Made by a program: the position numbers and the translations under genes. 64,000 bases of DNA from Leeuwenhoekiella nanhaiensis (GTDB lineage: Bacteria; Bacteroidota; Bacteroidia; Flavobacteriales; Flavobacteriaceae), in contig NZ_KZ319289.1 in NCBI RefSeq assembly GCF_002744755.1, positions 186,001 through 250,000 on the forward strand, in the 5' to 3' direction. Within the stretch, counting starts at the first letter, position 1, and every line of letters begins with the position of its first letter. Positions 45,273 to 54,408 of the stretch are shown here, piece after piece. The notes below the pieces were generated by a model. It did no database searches. It was given only the letters and a program-made list of their open reading frames with translations, and was not told where the DNA came from.

Positions 45273-46847
45273 ATGAAAACAATAAAATGGGCAGTCCTAA
45301 GCTGTATGCTTTCGCTGGCCGTAAACGCACAGCAAAAAGCAACGGGTTATGTCTTTGAAGATGAAAACAGAAACGGAAAGAAAGACCGTAACGAGAAAGG
45401 TATTGCCGGGGTTTCGGTTACTAATGGGGAAGATGTAATCGCCACCGATGCCAAAGGTAGCTACGAGCTTTCATTAAAAGAAGGGCAATCCCTTGCGGTC
45501 ATAAAGCCTGCAGGTTACAGTTTGCCGGTTAATGCGCAAAACCTGCCTCAGTTTTACTACAGTTACCGGCCCGAAGGTTCCCCGAAGTCTGATTTTAAAG
45601 GCATCGCACCTACCGGGAAATTACCAAAATCGGTAGACTTTGCGCTGTTGCCAGCTCAGGAAGAAGACCGCTTTACCGCGTTGATCTTTGGCGATCCACA
45701 GCCGTATACCGAGCAGGAAGTAGCGTATTTTGCCAAAGGCATTGTGAACGAGGTTGAAGGAATACAAGATGTAGTCTTTGGTCTAAGTCTGGGCGATCTG
45801 GTGGGTAATGATCTTGATCTGTTTAGCCCCTATATCACAGCTGTACAGCGCGTGGGAATTCCCTGGTTTAACCTGATGGGCAATCACGATATGAATTTTG
45901 ACGCACCCAGCGATGACCTTTCCGATGAAACGTATGAGTCTTATTTTGGCCCTGCCAACTATGCCTTTAACTACGGTAAAGTGCATTTTTTGGTTTTGGA
46001 TGATATTTTATATCCCGATCCCAGGGAAGGTAAAGGCTATTGGGGAGGTTTCCGTGAAGATCAGTTGCGGTTTATAGAAAACGACCTGGCTCTGGTACCT
46101 AAAGATCATTTAGTTGTGGTTGCTTTTCATATTCCGCTTAGCGAACCCCAAGGTGATCCGTTTAGGGATGCAGATCGCGAGCGTTTGTTTAAAGCCCTTC
46201 GGCCTTTTGAAAATACCCTTTCGCTTTCAGCCCACACCCACATTCAACGCCAGGACTATTTTACGGAAGCACAGGGCTGGCAGGGTAAAAAACCGCATCA
46301 TGAGTATAATGTAGGCACCACTTCAGGCGATTGGTATTCTGGGGCCTTTAATGAGCAGGGTGTACCTGTTTCGACCATGCGTGATGGTACGCCCAAGGGA
46401 TATGCGTTTATTCATTTCGACGGAAATACCTATAAAACCGATTATAAAGTTGCCGGAAAACCCGCAGCCTATCAAATGGAAATTTTTGCACCTAAAGTAC
46501 TGGCGCAGGGTAAGGGTACCAAAGCCGGTATCTACACCAATTTTTTTATGGGAGCTGAAGGCGATACGGTTGAGTACCGCGTTGATGCGGGCGAATGGAA
46601 ACCGATGGATTATATCAATGAGCAGGATCCTTCGTACGAAGCCACCATTTATGAGTGGGATACCGCCGAGGTTTTGATAGCCGGGAAGCGCGGCAGCAAC
46701 CCCGTTAAAAGCACACACCTCTGGTGGGGTAAGATTCCCACAAAGCTAGATTTGGGCACGCATACTATTGAAGTAAAAGCAACAGACCGGTATGGTAAAA
46801 CCCATCTGGGCACAGCCTCCTATCGTCTGGAAGAACCTGTTAAGTAA
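45273..46847 (+). CDS. Exported calcineurin-like phosphoesterase with N- and C-terminal accessory domains
   Basis: A 524-residue exported metallophosphoesterase. After the signal peptide (LAVNAQ) an SdrD-B-like/MetallophosN domain spans about 22-125 (EDENRNGKKDRNEKGIAGVS). The catalytic domain follows with D141 (FGDPQP), D175 (LGDLVGND), N204-H205-D206 (GNHD), H286 and the AHTH motif (H321, H323). A MetallophosC domain ends the protein. All metal ligands are present. It lies 37 bases after susD in the sigma-regulated locus and probably hydrolyses a phosphomonoester or diester imported or captured by SusCD. Confidence 0.93.
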   Translation: MKTIKWAVLSCMLSLAVNAQQKATGYVFEDENRNGKKDRNEKGIAGVSVTNGEDVIATDAKGSYELSLKEGQSLAVIKPAGYSLPVNAQNLPQFYYSYRPEGSPKSDFKGIAPTGKLPKSVDFALLPAQEEDRFTALIFGDPQPYTEQEVAYFAKGIVNEVEGIQDVVFGLSLGDLVGNDLDLFSPYITAVQRVGIPWFNLMGNHDMNFDAPSDDLSDETYESYFGPANYAFNYGKVHFLVLDDILYPDPREGKGYWGGFREDQLRFIENDLALVPKDHLVVVAFHIPLSEPQGDPFRDADRERLFKALRPFENTLSLSAHTHIQRQDYFTEAQGWQGKKPHHEYNVGTTSGDWYSGAFNEQGVPVSTMRDGTPKGYAFIHFDGNTYKTDYKVAGKPAAYQMEIFAPKVLAQGKGTKAGIYTNFFMGAEGDTVEYRVDAGEWKPMDYINEQDPSYEATIYEWDTAEVLIAGKRGSNPVKSTHLWWGKIPTKLDLGTHTIEVKATDRYGKTHLGTASYRLEEPVK

Positions 46848-46860
46848 ATGCTTGTTTGTT

Positions 46861-46907
46861 AAGCCTGCTTTTTCTGAGGATTCAGATGGGCAGGCTTTTT
46901 TTATTTT
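46861..46907 (+). terminator. Terminator between phosphoesterase and GDPD genes
   Basis: AAGCCTGC (46861-46868) and GCAGGCTT (46890-46897) form a perfect 8-bp stem followed by a run of T. It lies just after the phosphoesterase stop and before the GDPD start, so the GDPD gene may have separate or partial read-through expression. Confidence 0.8.
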
Positions 46908-46928
46908 TACAAAACCAATAATAAGAAT

Positions 46929-47852
46929 ATGAAGACTAAATTTATACAGGCAATTCTGCTAATAAGTGTTTTGGCAGGATGCAAATCAACTAGCGAAGAT
47001 TCTCAGGAACCCACTATGAATACAAAATCTGAAATACAGGTACAGGGCCATCGCGGTGAGCGGGGCAACATGCCCGAAAACTCCATTCCTGCATTTATAA
47101 GCGCGCTTAAAAAAGGCGTTGACGTGCTGGAGCTTGATGTGGTGATTTCGAAAGACAGTCAGGTCGTGGTAAGTCACGAGCCCTGGATGCTGGCTTTGTA
47201 TATGACTGCGCCCAATGGCGACTCGATTCCGCAGGATAAAGAAAAAGAGTACAACCTCTACCAAATGGATTACGCCGAAATCAAGCAGTTTGACGGTGGT
47301 TCAAAAGGGAATGTGCGCTTTCCGCAGCAGCAAAAGTTAAAAACTTACAAACCCCTGCTCAGCGAAGTTATTGATACGGTTGAAGCAACGATCAAAGCGG
47401 AAGGTTTAAAACCGGTGAAGTATAATATCGAAATCAAATCGGTGCCTGAGGAATACGACGTTTTTCAACCGCAACCGGAAGCTTTTGTAGATTTGGTTAT
47501 GAGAGTCATTCAGGAAAAGCAGATGGAAAAGCGTGTAAACCTTCAATCTTTTGACCCGGCGATTTTGGAGGCAGTACATACCAATTATCCGGAAATCGAA
47601 CTGGCTATTTTAGTAGGCGAAAATACCTATGAAGAGAACAAAAACATCCTGAGTTTTAAGCCTGAAATTTACAGTCCGCACTACAAACTGCTCGATTCAA
47701 CCGAAGTCTCGATAATTAGAAAAGACGGCTTAAAAATAATTCCCTGGACGGTCAACGAACCCGAAGCGATCCAAGAAGTCATTGCGCTCAAGGTAGACGG
47801 CATTATCACCGATTATCCCGAGCGGGTGTTTGAAGCTTTGAAAAATGAGTAA
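46929..47852 (+). CDS. Glycerophosphodiester phosphodiesterase, lipoprotein
   Basis: A 307-residue lipoprotein (VLAGCKSTS, cysteine 19) of the GDPD/PLC-like TIM-barrel family, which splits glycerophosphodiesters into glycerol-3-phosphate and an alcohol. The catalytic histidine and metal ligands are in QGHRGERGNMPENS, LELDVVISKD and VVSHEPW; a C-terminal IPWTVNEPEAIQ and DGIITDYPERV complete the signature. It follows the phosphoesterase but beyond a terminator. Together they suggest uptake and breakdown of phospholipid-derived or teichoic-acid-like phosphodiesters. Confidence 0.92.
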   Translation: MKTKFIQAILLISVLAGCKSTSEDSQEPTMNTKSEIQVQGHRGERGNMPENSIPAFISALKKGVDVLELDVVISKDSQVVVSHEPWMLALYMTAPNGDSIPQDKEKEYNLYQMDYAEIKQFDGGSKGNVRFPQQQKLKTYKPLLSEVIDTVEATIKAEGLKPVKYNIEIKSVPEEYDVFQPQPEAFVDLVMRVIQEKQMEKRVNLQSFDPAILEAVHTNYPEIELAILVGENTYEENKNILSFKPEIYSPHYKLLDSTEVSIIRKDGLKIIPWTVNEPEAIQEVIALKVDGIITDYPERVFEALKNE

Positions 47853-47873
47853 CAACACCTAAACTTTTGGCTC

Positions 47874-48545
47874 GTGAAGATTCGGGAACTAGAAATCTAT
47901 ACGGCTCGACCAGCGGAACAGCGTCAATTTTATGAAGAAACCTTAGGCCTCCGGGTTTTTGAGAAAGATGCAAAAAGCTTCTCGGTTAAACTGGGTGAAT
48001 CGATACTGACTTTTAAGGAACGCCAGACTGCCATACCCTATCATTTTGCGATTACAATTCCTGCCGGGAAAGACCGGGAAGCGCTTGTCTGGCTGAAGAA
48101 ACGCGTTGAAGTTTTAAAAAATGGCGAAAATGAAATTCAGCAGTTTGAAAACTGGAATGCACAGGCCATCTACTTTTACGACGCAGACCAGAATATAGTA
48201 GAATTTATCGCCAGAAACACCTTAGATAATCAGACTTCAGATCCTTTTGACAACGCACAGCTTCTTGAAATTTCAGAAATAGGTCTGCCTTCCACTTCTA
48301 TTAAACACATTTTCAATACGCTTCATAACAAGCTGGGATTTGAAATCTATGACGGTACTTTTGAACGCTTTTGTGCGATAGGTGATGAACACGGACTGAT
48401 TATTTGTATTGATAAAGATTCCCGAACCTGGTTTCCAACTAATGACAGGGCTTTTCCTTCAGACTTTGAATTGGATACAGTTGTTGAAGGTGTTGAATTC
48501 CGTATTATCTTTAAAAATGAACTTTTGAAAATTGAGCACCCGTAA
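47874..48545 (+). CDS. VOC-superfamily protein, two-domain
   Basis: A 223-residue protein with two vicinal-oxygen-chelate-type halves, as in extradiol dioxygenases and glyoxalase-like proteins. The N-terminal half (LEIYTARPAEQRQFYEETLGLRV) and the end of that half (AIYFYDADQNIVEFIAR) show one clear domain. The second half is more diverged. The metal ligands expected for an enzyme are not all visible, so catalysis is uncertain. The start is GTG at 47874, 22 bases after the GDPD gene. It has no signal peptide and is probably cytoplasmic. Confidence 0.75.
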   Translation: MKIRELEIYTARPAEQRQFYEETLGLRVFEKDAKSFSVKLGESILTFKERQTAIPYHFAITIPAGKDREALVWLKKRVEVLKNGENEIQQFENWNAQAIYFYDADQNIVEFIARNTLDNQTSDPFDNAQLLEISEIGLPSTSIKHIFNTLHNKLGFEIYDGTFERFCAIGDEHGLIICIDKDSRTWFPTNDRAFPSDFELDTVVEGVEFRIIFKNELLKIEHP

Positions 48546-48555
48546 TTCCGTTTCT

Positions 48556-48918
48556 ATGAATATAAAATCCATCCGCCCTTTTTTAGGGGCTAAAGATTTC
48601 AATACTTCCCGCGCTTTTTACCGGGATCTGGGTTTTGAAGAAGTAGTGCTTCCGCCTAAAATGGCTTTATTTAAAAAGGGGAATTTCGGTTTTTACCTGC
48701 AGGACGCTTACGTGAAAGACTGGGTAGATAACACCATGGTTTTTCTCGAAGTAGAGCTTGTGCAGCAGCATTTGGATCACATCAAAAGCCTTCAGCTTCC
48801 CGAAAAATACGCCGGAGTTCGCGTTTCAGAACTGGTGCATCAGGAATGGGGAAGCGAGTTTTTTGTACACGATCCTTCCGGAATCCTTTGGCATATAGGA
48901 GCTTTTAAACAAAACTGA
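48556..48918 (+). CDS. VOC-superfamily (glyoxalase/bleomycin-resistance-like) protein
   Basis: A 120-residue single-domain VOC protein: IRPFLGAKDFNTSRAFYRDLGFEEV at the start and EFFVHDPSGILWHIGAF at the end. Such proteins include glyoxalases, bleomycin-binding resistance proteins and fosfomycin resistance enzymes, and most small members remain unassigned. A TTG at 48532 could extend it into the preceding gene; ATG 48556 is preferred as it leaves a ten-base gap. It is co-directional with the two-domain VOC gene, so they may share a transcript. Confidence 0.78.
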   Translation: MNIKSIRPFLGAKDFNTSRAFYRDLGFEEVVLPPKMALFKKGNFGFYLQDAYVKDWVDNTMVFLEVELVQQHLDHIKSLQLPEKYAGVRVSELVHQEWGSEFFVHDPSGILWHIGAFKQN

Positions 48919-49016
48919 TGTATTTGACAAAAGTCAAATTGCTTCCAAAATCAAATAAGTATCTTTAACCTTACGGGCGAAAAGCCTCTTCATATTTAAA
49001 AATTAATTTATTTCTA

Positions 49017-50210
49017 ATGAAAAACTATATCGTTCTCGTATTCGCGCTTAGCTTCGGGATTTTATCAGCACAGGAATCCCTGTTCAATGGGCAGCAGGTG
49101 AGTTCGCCTGAAATTCACCCCGACAAATCCGTTACTTTTCGCCTCAATGCTCCAAAGGCAGATTCGGTTTATGTGACCGGCGATTTTCTGCCCAGCGTAA
49201 AAGTTCAAAGTCCGTATGGTGAAATGGACGGCCCCGGCAAAGCGCTATTAACCAAAAATGAAAAAGGGGTCTGGACCTACACCACAGAAGCCCTGGCTCC
49301 CGAATTGTACAATTACGCCTTTATAATAGACGGTTTTAAAACCACAGATCCGGCCAATCCGTTTTTGATTCGGGATGTGGCTTCGGTGATGAATATTTTT
49401 ATCGTTCCGGGAGAGCAGGCCGATTTGTATCGTGTGCAGGATGTCCCGCACGGTACCGTTGCCAGCCGCTGGTATGATTCAGAAGGTCTGGGAATGGATC
49501 GTAAAATCAGCATTTACACCCCGCCGGGATACGAACAGGAAACAAAAAAATTTCCTGTGCTGTACCTTTTACACGGTGCGGGTGGTGATGAAGAAGCCTG
49601 GTTGACTCTGGGGCGTACTTCACAAATTATGGACAACCTGATCGCGCAGGGCAAAGCACAGCCTATGCTTGTCGTGATGCCTAACGGAAATGTGATTCAG
49701 GATGCCGCACCGGGAGCAGGTAGCGCCGGGTATTACACGCCAAATTTTATGGTGCCCAAAACGATGAACGGGATGTATGAAGCCAATTTTGACGAAATTA
49801 TCCATTTTGTTGAAGACAACTACCGCGTAAAGGCCAATAAGGAAAACCGGGCAATTGCCGGACTTTCGATGGGAGGCTATCACGCCTTGCACATTTCGCG
49901 CTACTATCCCGATACCTTTGATTACGTAGGTTTGTTTTCGGCGGCGATTATGGCCCGTGGCGATGAAAGTGGGGAAGGTGTGTATTCCAACTTCGAGGAA
50001 ACCTTAAAAAACCAGATGGATAATGGCTACGAACTCTACTGGATCGGAATCGGCAAAACCGACTTTCTGTATGATGCCAATAAAGACTACCGCGCGATGC
50101 TGGATGAGATGGGAATGCCCTACGAGTATGTAGAAACCGAAGGCGGCCATATCTGGAGAAACTGGCGTATTTATCTTTCAGACTTCGTACCGCTCTTATT
50201 TCAGAAATAA
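49017..50210 (+). CDS. CE1-type feruloyl-esterase-like enzyme with N-terminal E-set domain
   Basis: A 397-residue exported esterase. After the signal peptide (ILSAQ) an early-set/CBM48-like domain spans about 25-130 (VTFRLNAPKADSVYVTGDF). The esterase-D/CE1 domain follows with LLHGAGGDEEAW, the nucleophile elbow GLSMGG (S284), a likely acid at D349 and the histidine H378 (EGGHIW). Enzymes with this architecture deacylate plant xylan, often removing ferulate or acetate. It has about 100 bases in front and a long repeat-filled gap after it, and is not part of a SusCD pair here. Confidence 0.85.
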   Translation: MKNYIVLVFALSFGILSAQESLFNGQQVSSPEIHPDKSVTFRLNAPKADSVYVTGDFLPSVKVQSPYGEMDGPGKALLTKNEKGVWTYTTEALAPELYNYAFIIDGFKTTDPANPFLIRDVASVMNIFIVPGEQADLYRVQDVPHGTVASRWYDSEGLGMDRKISIYTPPGYEQETKKFPVLYLLHGAGGDEEAWLTLGRTSQIMDNLIAQGKAQPMLVVMPNGNVIQDAAPGAGSAGYYTPNFMVPKTMNGMYEANFDEIIHFVEDNYRVKANKENRAIAGLSMGGYHALHISRYYPDTFDYVGLFSAAIMARGDESGEGVYSNFEETLKNQMDNGYELYWIGIGKTDFLYDANKDYRAMLDEMGMPYEYVETEGGHIWRNWRIYLSDFVPLLFQK

Positions 50211-51118
50211 AATTCAAGATTTAAGGTTCAAAATTCAAGGTTGGGTTTTGAGCTGATAGCTTTCTAAACTTTTTTAGATCAGTCTGAGGAGCCTAATTCA
50301 ATTTCACCTATCAAATTTGATTTAAGGGGGTTAATTTTATTCTTCAGCGGGGTAAGAAGTCCCTGGCGTTATCCTTATCCTCAGCCCTACTTAGGAGGGA
50401 GAAGGGAGCCTAATAATAACTGTTTTCAGAAATTTAAAATTTTTATTATTCAAATCCGAAGGATTAAACGAATCTCCTTCCCTCGGTTCAGAATAGATGC
50501 AGGCAACTCCGAAGGACAGGAGCGATAGCGACGCGGAGCTGACAAGGCGGTTTTCGCCCTGAGGCGAAAAATTCCTAAGCGAGGGGCTCCTTTCTTTTGG
50601 TTCGTTTTCTTTGGAGAAGCAAAGAAAATGAACAGAACATGATTTAGAAGTAGAGTTGACAAATCGACGTGAGGAGATTTACGAGATCAAAAGTAGTAAG
50701 CAACAGCGAGCTAATGAAAAATAAGGGGAACCTAAAGTAATTTTATATAACTAACTCTAAGCATTACTCTTTACAACTCAAACTGATTTGAAAAATTAAG
50801 CTAAAAGAAAAACGCTTTTGATAGCAGGTTTTTTATTTAGTATAGGAGTGGTTCAAAATTCAAGGTTGGGTTTTGAACCTTAAATTTTTGAACTGTAAAT
50901 ACTTTTCAGTTTAAAAATTGGGCTTAAATAGTTGGGCCTGGATTTCTTGTGAAGTGAGATTTAACCTCCTTCCCTTTAAAAGGAAAGCCGGGATGGGATG
51001 TTGTCAATAAAACCTGATCATCACATTCGGTGAAAACCAGACAGGCAATTCTTCTCAAAATAAGTGTACTTAAAACATTTTAACGTAACTTATTGACCTC
51101 ATTTCACTTTGCTTTCTT
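50211..51118. other. Long intergenic gap with repeats
   Basis: About 900 bases without a credible gene. A 27-base direct repeat occurs at 50225-50251 and 50850-50876 (core GGTTCAAAATTCAAGG). A dispersed repeat sits at 50589-50634. Small open frames here overlap these repeats and are not believed. No tRNA-like structure was seen. Confidence 0.6.
50589..50634. repeat. 46-bp dispersed repeat, copy A
   Basis: This matches the sequence at 58928-58973 in reverse orientation with one mismatch (GGAGAAG versus GGACAAG). It includes TTTTCTTTG and CAAAGAAAA, which can pair with each other. From memory, similar sequence is common in flavobacterial intergenic regions. Confidence 0.75.
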
Positions 51119-52822
51119 ATGGAACGATTTACAGCTTCTTTTTTACCGGTTTTGGTCCTGATGTTTTTAAGCGCTAGCGTATTTGCGCAGTACGATAATG
51201 TGCAGCCCGTTGAAATGATGGTTAATTTAACTCACGAGGACGGTCAGCTGCAGCCCATTTGGGCCTGGTGGGGCTATGATGAGCCTAACTACACCTACAT
51301 GAAAGACGGTAAAAAGTTAGTCAGGGAAATCTCTGAACTGAGTCCGGTGCCTGTGTTTTTTAGGGCACACAGCCTGCTGGTTACCGGTGACGGCGAAGCA
51401 GCACTTAAATGGGGTTCAACCAATGCCTATACCGAAGATGATAACGGAAATCCCATCTACGACTGGACTATAATCGATAAAATTTTTGACACTTATATTG
51501 ATTTGGGAATGAAACCGCTGGCGCAAATTGGTTTTATGCCCGAAGCATTATCTACCAATCCCGAACCCTACCGGCACCACTGGAAACCGGGTGCTAAGTA
51601 TGAGGACATTTATACCGGCTGGGCATACCCGCCTAAGGATTACGACAAGTGGGCAGGGCTGGTTTATCAGTGGGTTAAACATTCGGTTGATCGCTACGGA
51701 AAAGAGGAGGTCGAAAGTTGGTACTGGGAGCTGTGGAATGAACCCAACATCGGCTACTGGCGCGGTACGACTGAAGAATACATCAAACTTTATGACTATA
51801 CGGCTGATGCGGTGAAGCGTGCTTTGCCTACGGCGAAAATAGGCGGCCCTGAAACAACCGGGCCGGGCTGGGACAAAGCCGAAGCCTTTCTGCGTACCTT
51901 TTTAGATCACGTGGTTTCCGGAAAGAACTATGCGACCGGCGAAACCGGAGCCCCGCTTGATTTTATTACGTTTCACGCCAAGGGAAGCCCCAAACTGGTT
52001 GATGGTACGGTCGTGATGAATATGGGCGCGCAGCTTAACGACATCCGTAAGGGTTTTGAAGTGGTGGCTTCCTATCCCGATTTGCGGTATTTGCCGGTGA
52101 TTATTGGCGAGTCTGACCCTGAAGGTTGTGCCGCCTGCTCTGAGGATGATTATCCCGAAAATGCCTATCGCAACGGTACCATGTACAGCAGTTATACCGC
52201 TGCTTCTTTTGCCCGAAAGTACGATTTGGCCAAAGCCTACGATATCAATCTGGCCGGTGCGGTGACCTGGGGTTTTGAGTTTGAAAATCAGCCATGGTAT
52301 GCCGGGTTTCGGGATATGGCCACAAACGGAGTCGATAAACCGGTGCTTAATATATTCCGCATGTTTGGGATGATGAAGTTTAACCGCCTTAAGGTGGAAG
52401 GCGATTTTGACTACGATTATAAAAAAATAAGCGATGCCAGTGTGCGCGATAATCCTGATGTGAATGCTTTGGCGTCTCGTGGAGAGGATGCTGTCACCGT
52501 CATGATTTTTAATTACCATGACCGGAATGATATTCAGGTGAAACCTACGCCTGTAACCTTAAATCTGGAGGCTTTACCTTCCAATAAAGTTTTGGTTTCC
52601 CAGTATCGGGTTGATGAGCAGTTCAGCAATTCGTACACAGCATACAAAGCTATGGGGTCTCCGCAGAATCCAACTCCCGAACAAATAGACCAACTGGAGC
52701 AGGCCGGTCAGTTACAGCTTTTCACTTCTCCACAGTATATGGATGTGAAGGACAGGAAACTCACCCTAAATCTGGATCTACCCAGACAGGGTGTGGCTTT
52801 GTTTAAAGTGGAGTTTAGATAA
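51119..52822 (+). CDS. GH39-like glycoside hydrolase, exported
   Basis: A 567-residue exported enzyme with the (beta/alpha)8 fold of GH39 (beta-xylosidase/alpha-L-iduronidase clan A). A signal peptide ends at VFAQ. The acid/base is expected at E208 in the motif WNEPNIGYW, and the nucleophile at E331 in VIIGESDPEG, by analogy with the family. A beta-sandwich C-terminal part follows, ending RQGVALFKVEF. At this length it matches typical GH39 enzymes. It is a single gene after a long repeat-rich gap, divergent in context from the AT-rich gene downstream. The natural substrate is uncertain, with xylo-oligosaccharides likely. Confidence 0.85.
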   Translation: MERFTASFLPVLVLMFLSASVFAQYDNVQPVEMMVNLTHEDGQLQPIWAWWGYDEPNYTYMKDGKKLVREISELSPVPVFFRAHSLLVTGDGEAALKWGSTNAYTEDDNGNPIYDWTIIDKIFDTYIDLGMKPLAQIGFMPEALSTNPEPYRHHWKPGAKYEDIYTGWAYPPKDYDKWAGLVYQWVKHSVDRYGKEEVESWYWELWNEPNIGYWRGTTEEYIKLYDYTADAVKRALPTAKIGGPETTGPGWDKAEAFLRTFLDHVVSGKNYATGETGAPLDFITFHAKGSPKLVDGTVVMNMGAQLNDIRKGFEVVASYPDLRYLPVIIGESDPEGCAACSEDDYPENAYRNGTMYSSYTAASFARKYDLAKAYDINLAGAVTWGFEFENQPWYAGFRDMATNGVDKPVLNIFRMFGMMKFNRLKVEGDFDYDYKKISDASVRDNPDVNALASRGEDAVTVMIFNYHDRNDIQVKPTPVTLNLEALPSNKVLVSQYRVDEQFSNSYTAYKAMGSPQNPTPEQIDQLEQAGQLQLFTSPQYMDVKDRKLTLNLDLPRQGVALFKVEFR

Positions 52823-52838
52823 AAAAAATTGTCAAGGT

Positions 52839-54155
52839 TTATTTTACAAATTTTCTAAATGCTCTAATTGTTTCATATATACCAATAGCTAAAAGAACTT
52901 TATTAAGAAAATTTAAAAGTATCACCCATCCGTATTCTGAATATTTTTCATTAGGAGTGTCTAAAAAATCGATTTTATGAAGAGGGTCGAAAAACTGAAT
53001 AAATAATGATAATGCACTAGAGAAATCATTAACCGGATATTGAATCAAAGCAATCATAATGGCGAAAATTATTGCTGATAGTATGGAAGTAACTAATACC
53101 GATTGAACCCAACTTGTTCCGAAATTGCTAAATCCCCAGCTTACCAATAGACTTCCAAAGGAATCAAACCTAGATTTTAGATTTTTTAACGAATACCTTA
53201 ATAATGCCCATTTTGCAGCTTTATAATAATCTGAGCTTACATTTTTATCATTTATATTAAGACTAGCAGTATAAAATTGAATGTAATTCTCATAAATCTG
53301 AAATGGTGAACCACATATCTTGGATGTAGGTATTGAAGAGTTTGAAAGATCCAATTTACTTATCGTACTCAGATTAAAATTAAACTTTTTAAAATCTCCT
53401 AAAAATGTGTTTTTCAGAATTAGACATTCAATTGTTGATTCAGTTATTTGAAGCTTCGATGATTTTTTCTGGTTGATGGTAAAATCTTGAATTATAAAAT
53501 TTTTGGATGCAAGGTTGTTTATAAGTATCCTATTTGATGAAGAATTAGATAATTTAAAATTTACCAAATTTTGAGTGTTCAGATTATTAATTAAGCTTAT
53601 TGTTTTACAACGAGTTTGCGAAATGTTTATAGTCTTAATTAGATCGAAGTCAACAGTTATATTATCAACTTTATTTATTGTTGATGGCAAATTATTATGA
53701 TTAATGGAGACAATATCTGCCATCCCTGAAATTTTTAAATTTCTAGAGTTTGTTGAGGTTGTATTGAACTGTTGAATTGATTTGTTGTTTTTTATTTCAA
53801 AATTAATAGTATCTAAATCCGCGGTGTAAAGTTGAGATATATTAGAGTCCTTTACTGTAATTTTTTTGCATTTTCCTGTTAGAGTCAAAGATTGAAAACG
53901 GAAATTATTTATTTCTAATTCTTCAAGGTTGTTAAGATTGATTATTGTAGAATCACCTTGTAAATCATCTAAAAAAACATTTGCCAAACCAAATTCATCT
54001 ATTTTAGAAACTCCAGAAATATTGTAATTACCAAATTTAATTATGCCCTTCTCTCGGTCGAATTTTTTCGTGATATGTATTCTATTTAATTCGTCACCTG
54101 ATTCACCTTTCTGAAAATACGTATTAACAAATATTGACCGCTCTGCTGTATTCAT
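52839..54155 (-). CDS. AT-rich orphan: repeat-rich N-terminus and C-terminal membrane helices
   Basis: A 438-residue protein of unknown function. Residues about 60-310 are a run of short strand-like units rich in Asn, Ile, Leu and Ser (NLNNLEELEINNF, LKISGMADIVSINHNN), consistent with a beta-solenoid. Two or three hydrophobic helices follow (SVLVTSILSAIIFAIMIALI; WVILLNFLNKVLLAIGIY), with a segment between them that looks like a short pore-type loop (IQFFDPLHKI). This resembles solenoid plus ion-channel-like fusions, but no family is confirmed. No signal peptide is visible. Base composition is much more AT-rich than its neighbours: one line inside is 14 of 60 G/C, while one in the GH39 gene is 33 of 60. 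It looks acquired by transfer. Confidence 0.65.
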   Translation of the reverse strand: MNTAERSIFVNTYFQKGESGDELNRIHITKKFDREKGIIKFGNYNISGVSKIDEFGLANVFLDDLQGDSTIINLNNLEELEINNFRFQSLTLTGKCKKITVKDSNISQLYTADLDTINFEIKNNKSIQQFNTTSTNSRNLKISGMADIVSINHNNLPSTINKVDNITVDFDLIKTINISQTRCKTISLINNLNTQNLVNFKLSNSSSNRILINNLASKNFIIQDFTINQKKSSKLQITESTIECLILKNTFLGDFKKFNFNLSTISKLDLSNSSIPTSKICGSPFQIYENYIQFYTASLNINDKNVSSDYYKAAKWALLRYSLKNLKSRFDSFGSLLVSWGFSNFGTSWVQSVLVTSILSAIIFAIMIALIQYPVNDFSSALSLFIQFFDPLHKIDFLDTPNEKYSEYGWVILLNFLNKVLLAIGIYETIRAFRKFVK

Positions 54156-54359
54156 CTGAATTATTTGATCTGAGTAAGATAACCAAAAAAGGCTATTGAT
54201 TTTTTAATTCAATATCATGTTAGATATGATTCTACACTAAATATCTAAGAAACTAGCAAATTTATCTTTTGAACTTACTAATGCTTTTATTTCAGAAATG
54301 ATAAATGAAAAGGTTGGACCCTGAATCTTAGGATTTCTAATAAAGAAAGCACTATCAAT

Positions 54360-54399
54360 ACATCTCGACTGCGCTCAGTGTGACACGCTCGATGTGACA
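54360..54399. repeat. REP-like dispersed repeat, copy A
   Basis: Contains GCTCAGTGTGACACGCTCGA (54373-54392), the exact reverse complement of 20 bases at 58771-58790. Together with the flanks (CTCGACTGCGCTCAGTG) it resembles a repeat seen between genes in many bacteria. Confidence 0.7.
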
Positions 54400-54408
54400 A
54401 GATTGATT

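Noticed and set aside
50450-50662. 70-residue minus-strand open frame
   Set aside because: It overlaps the dispersed repeat and shows no signal, domain or ribosome-binding context; likely a by-product of the repeat.
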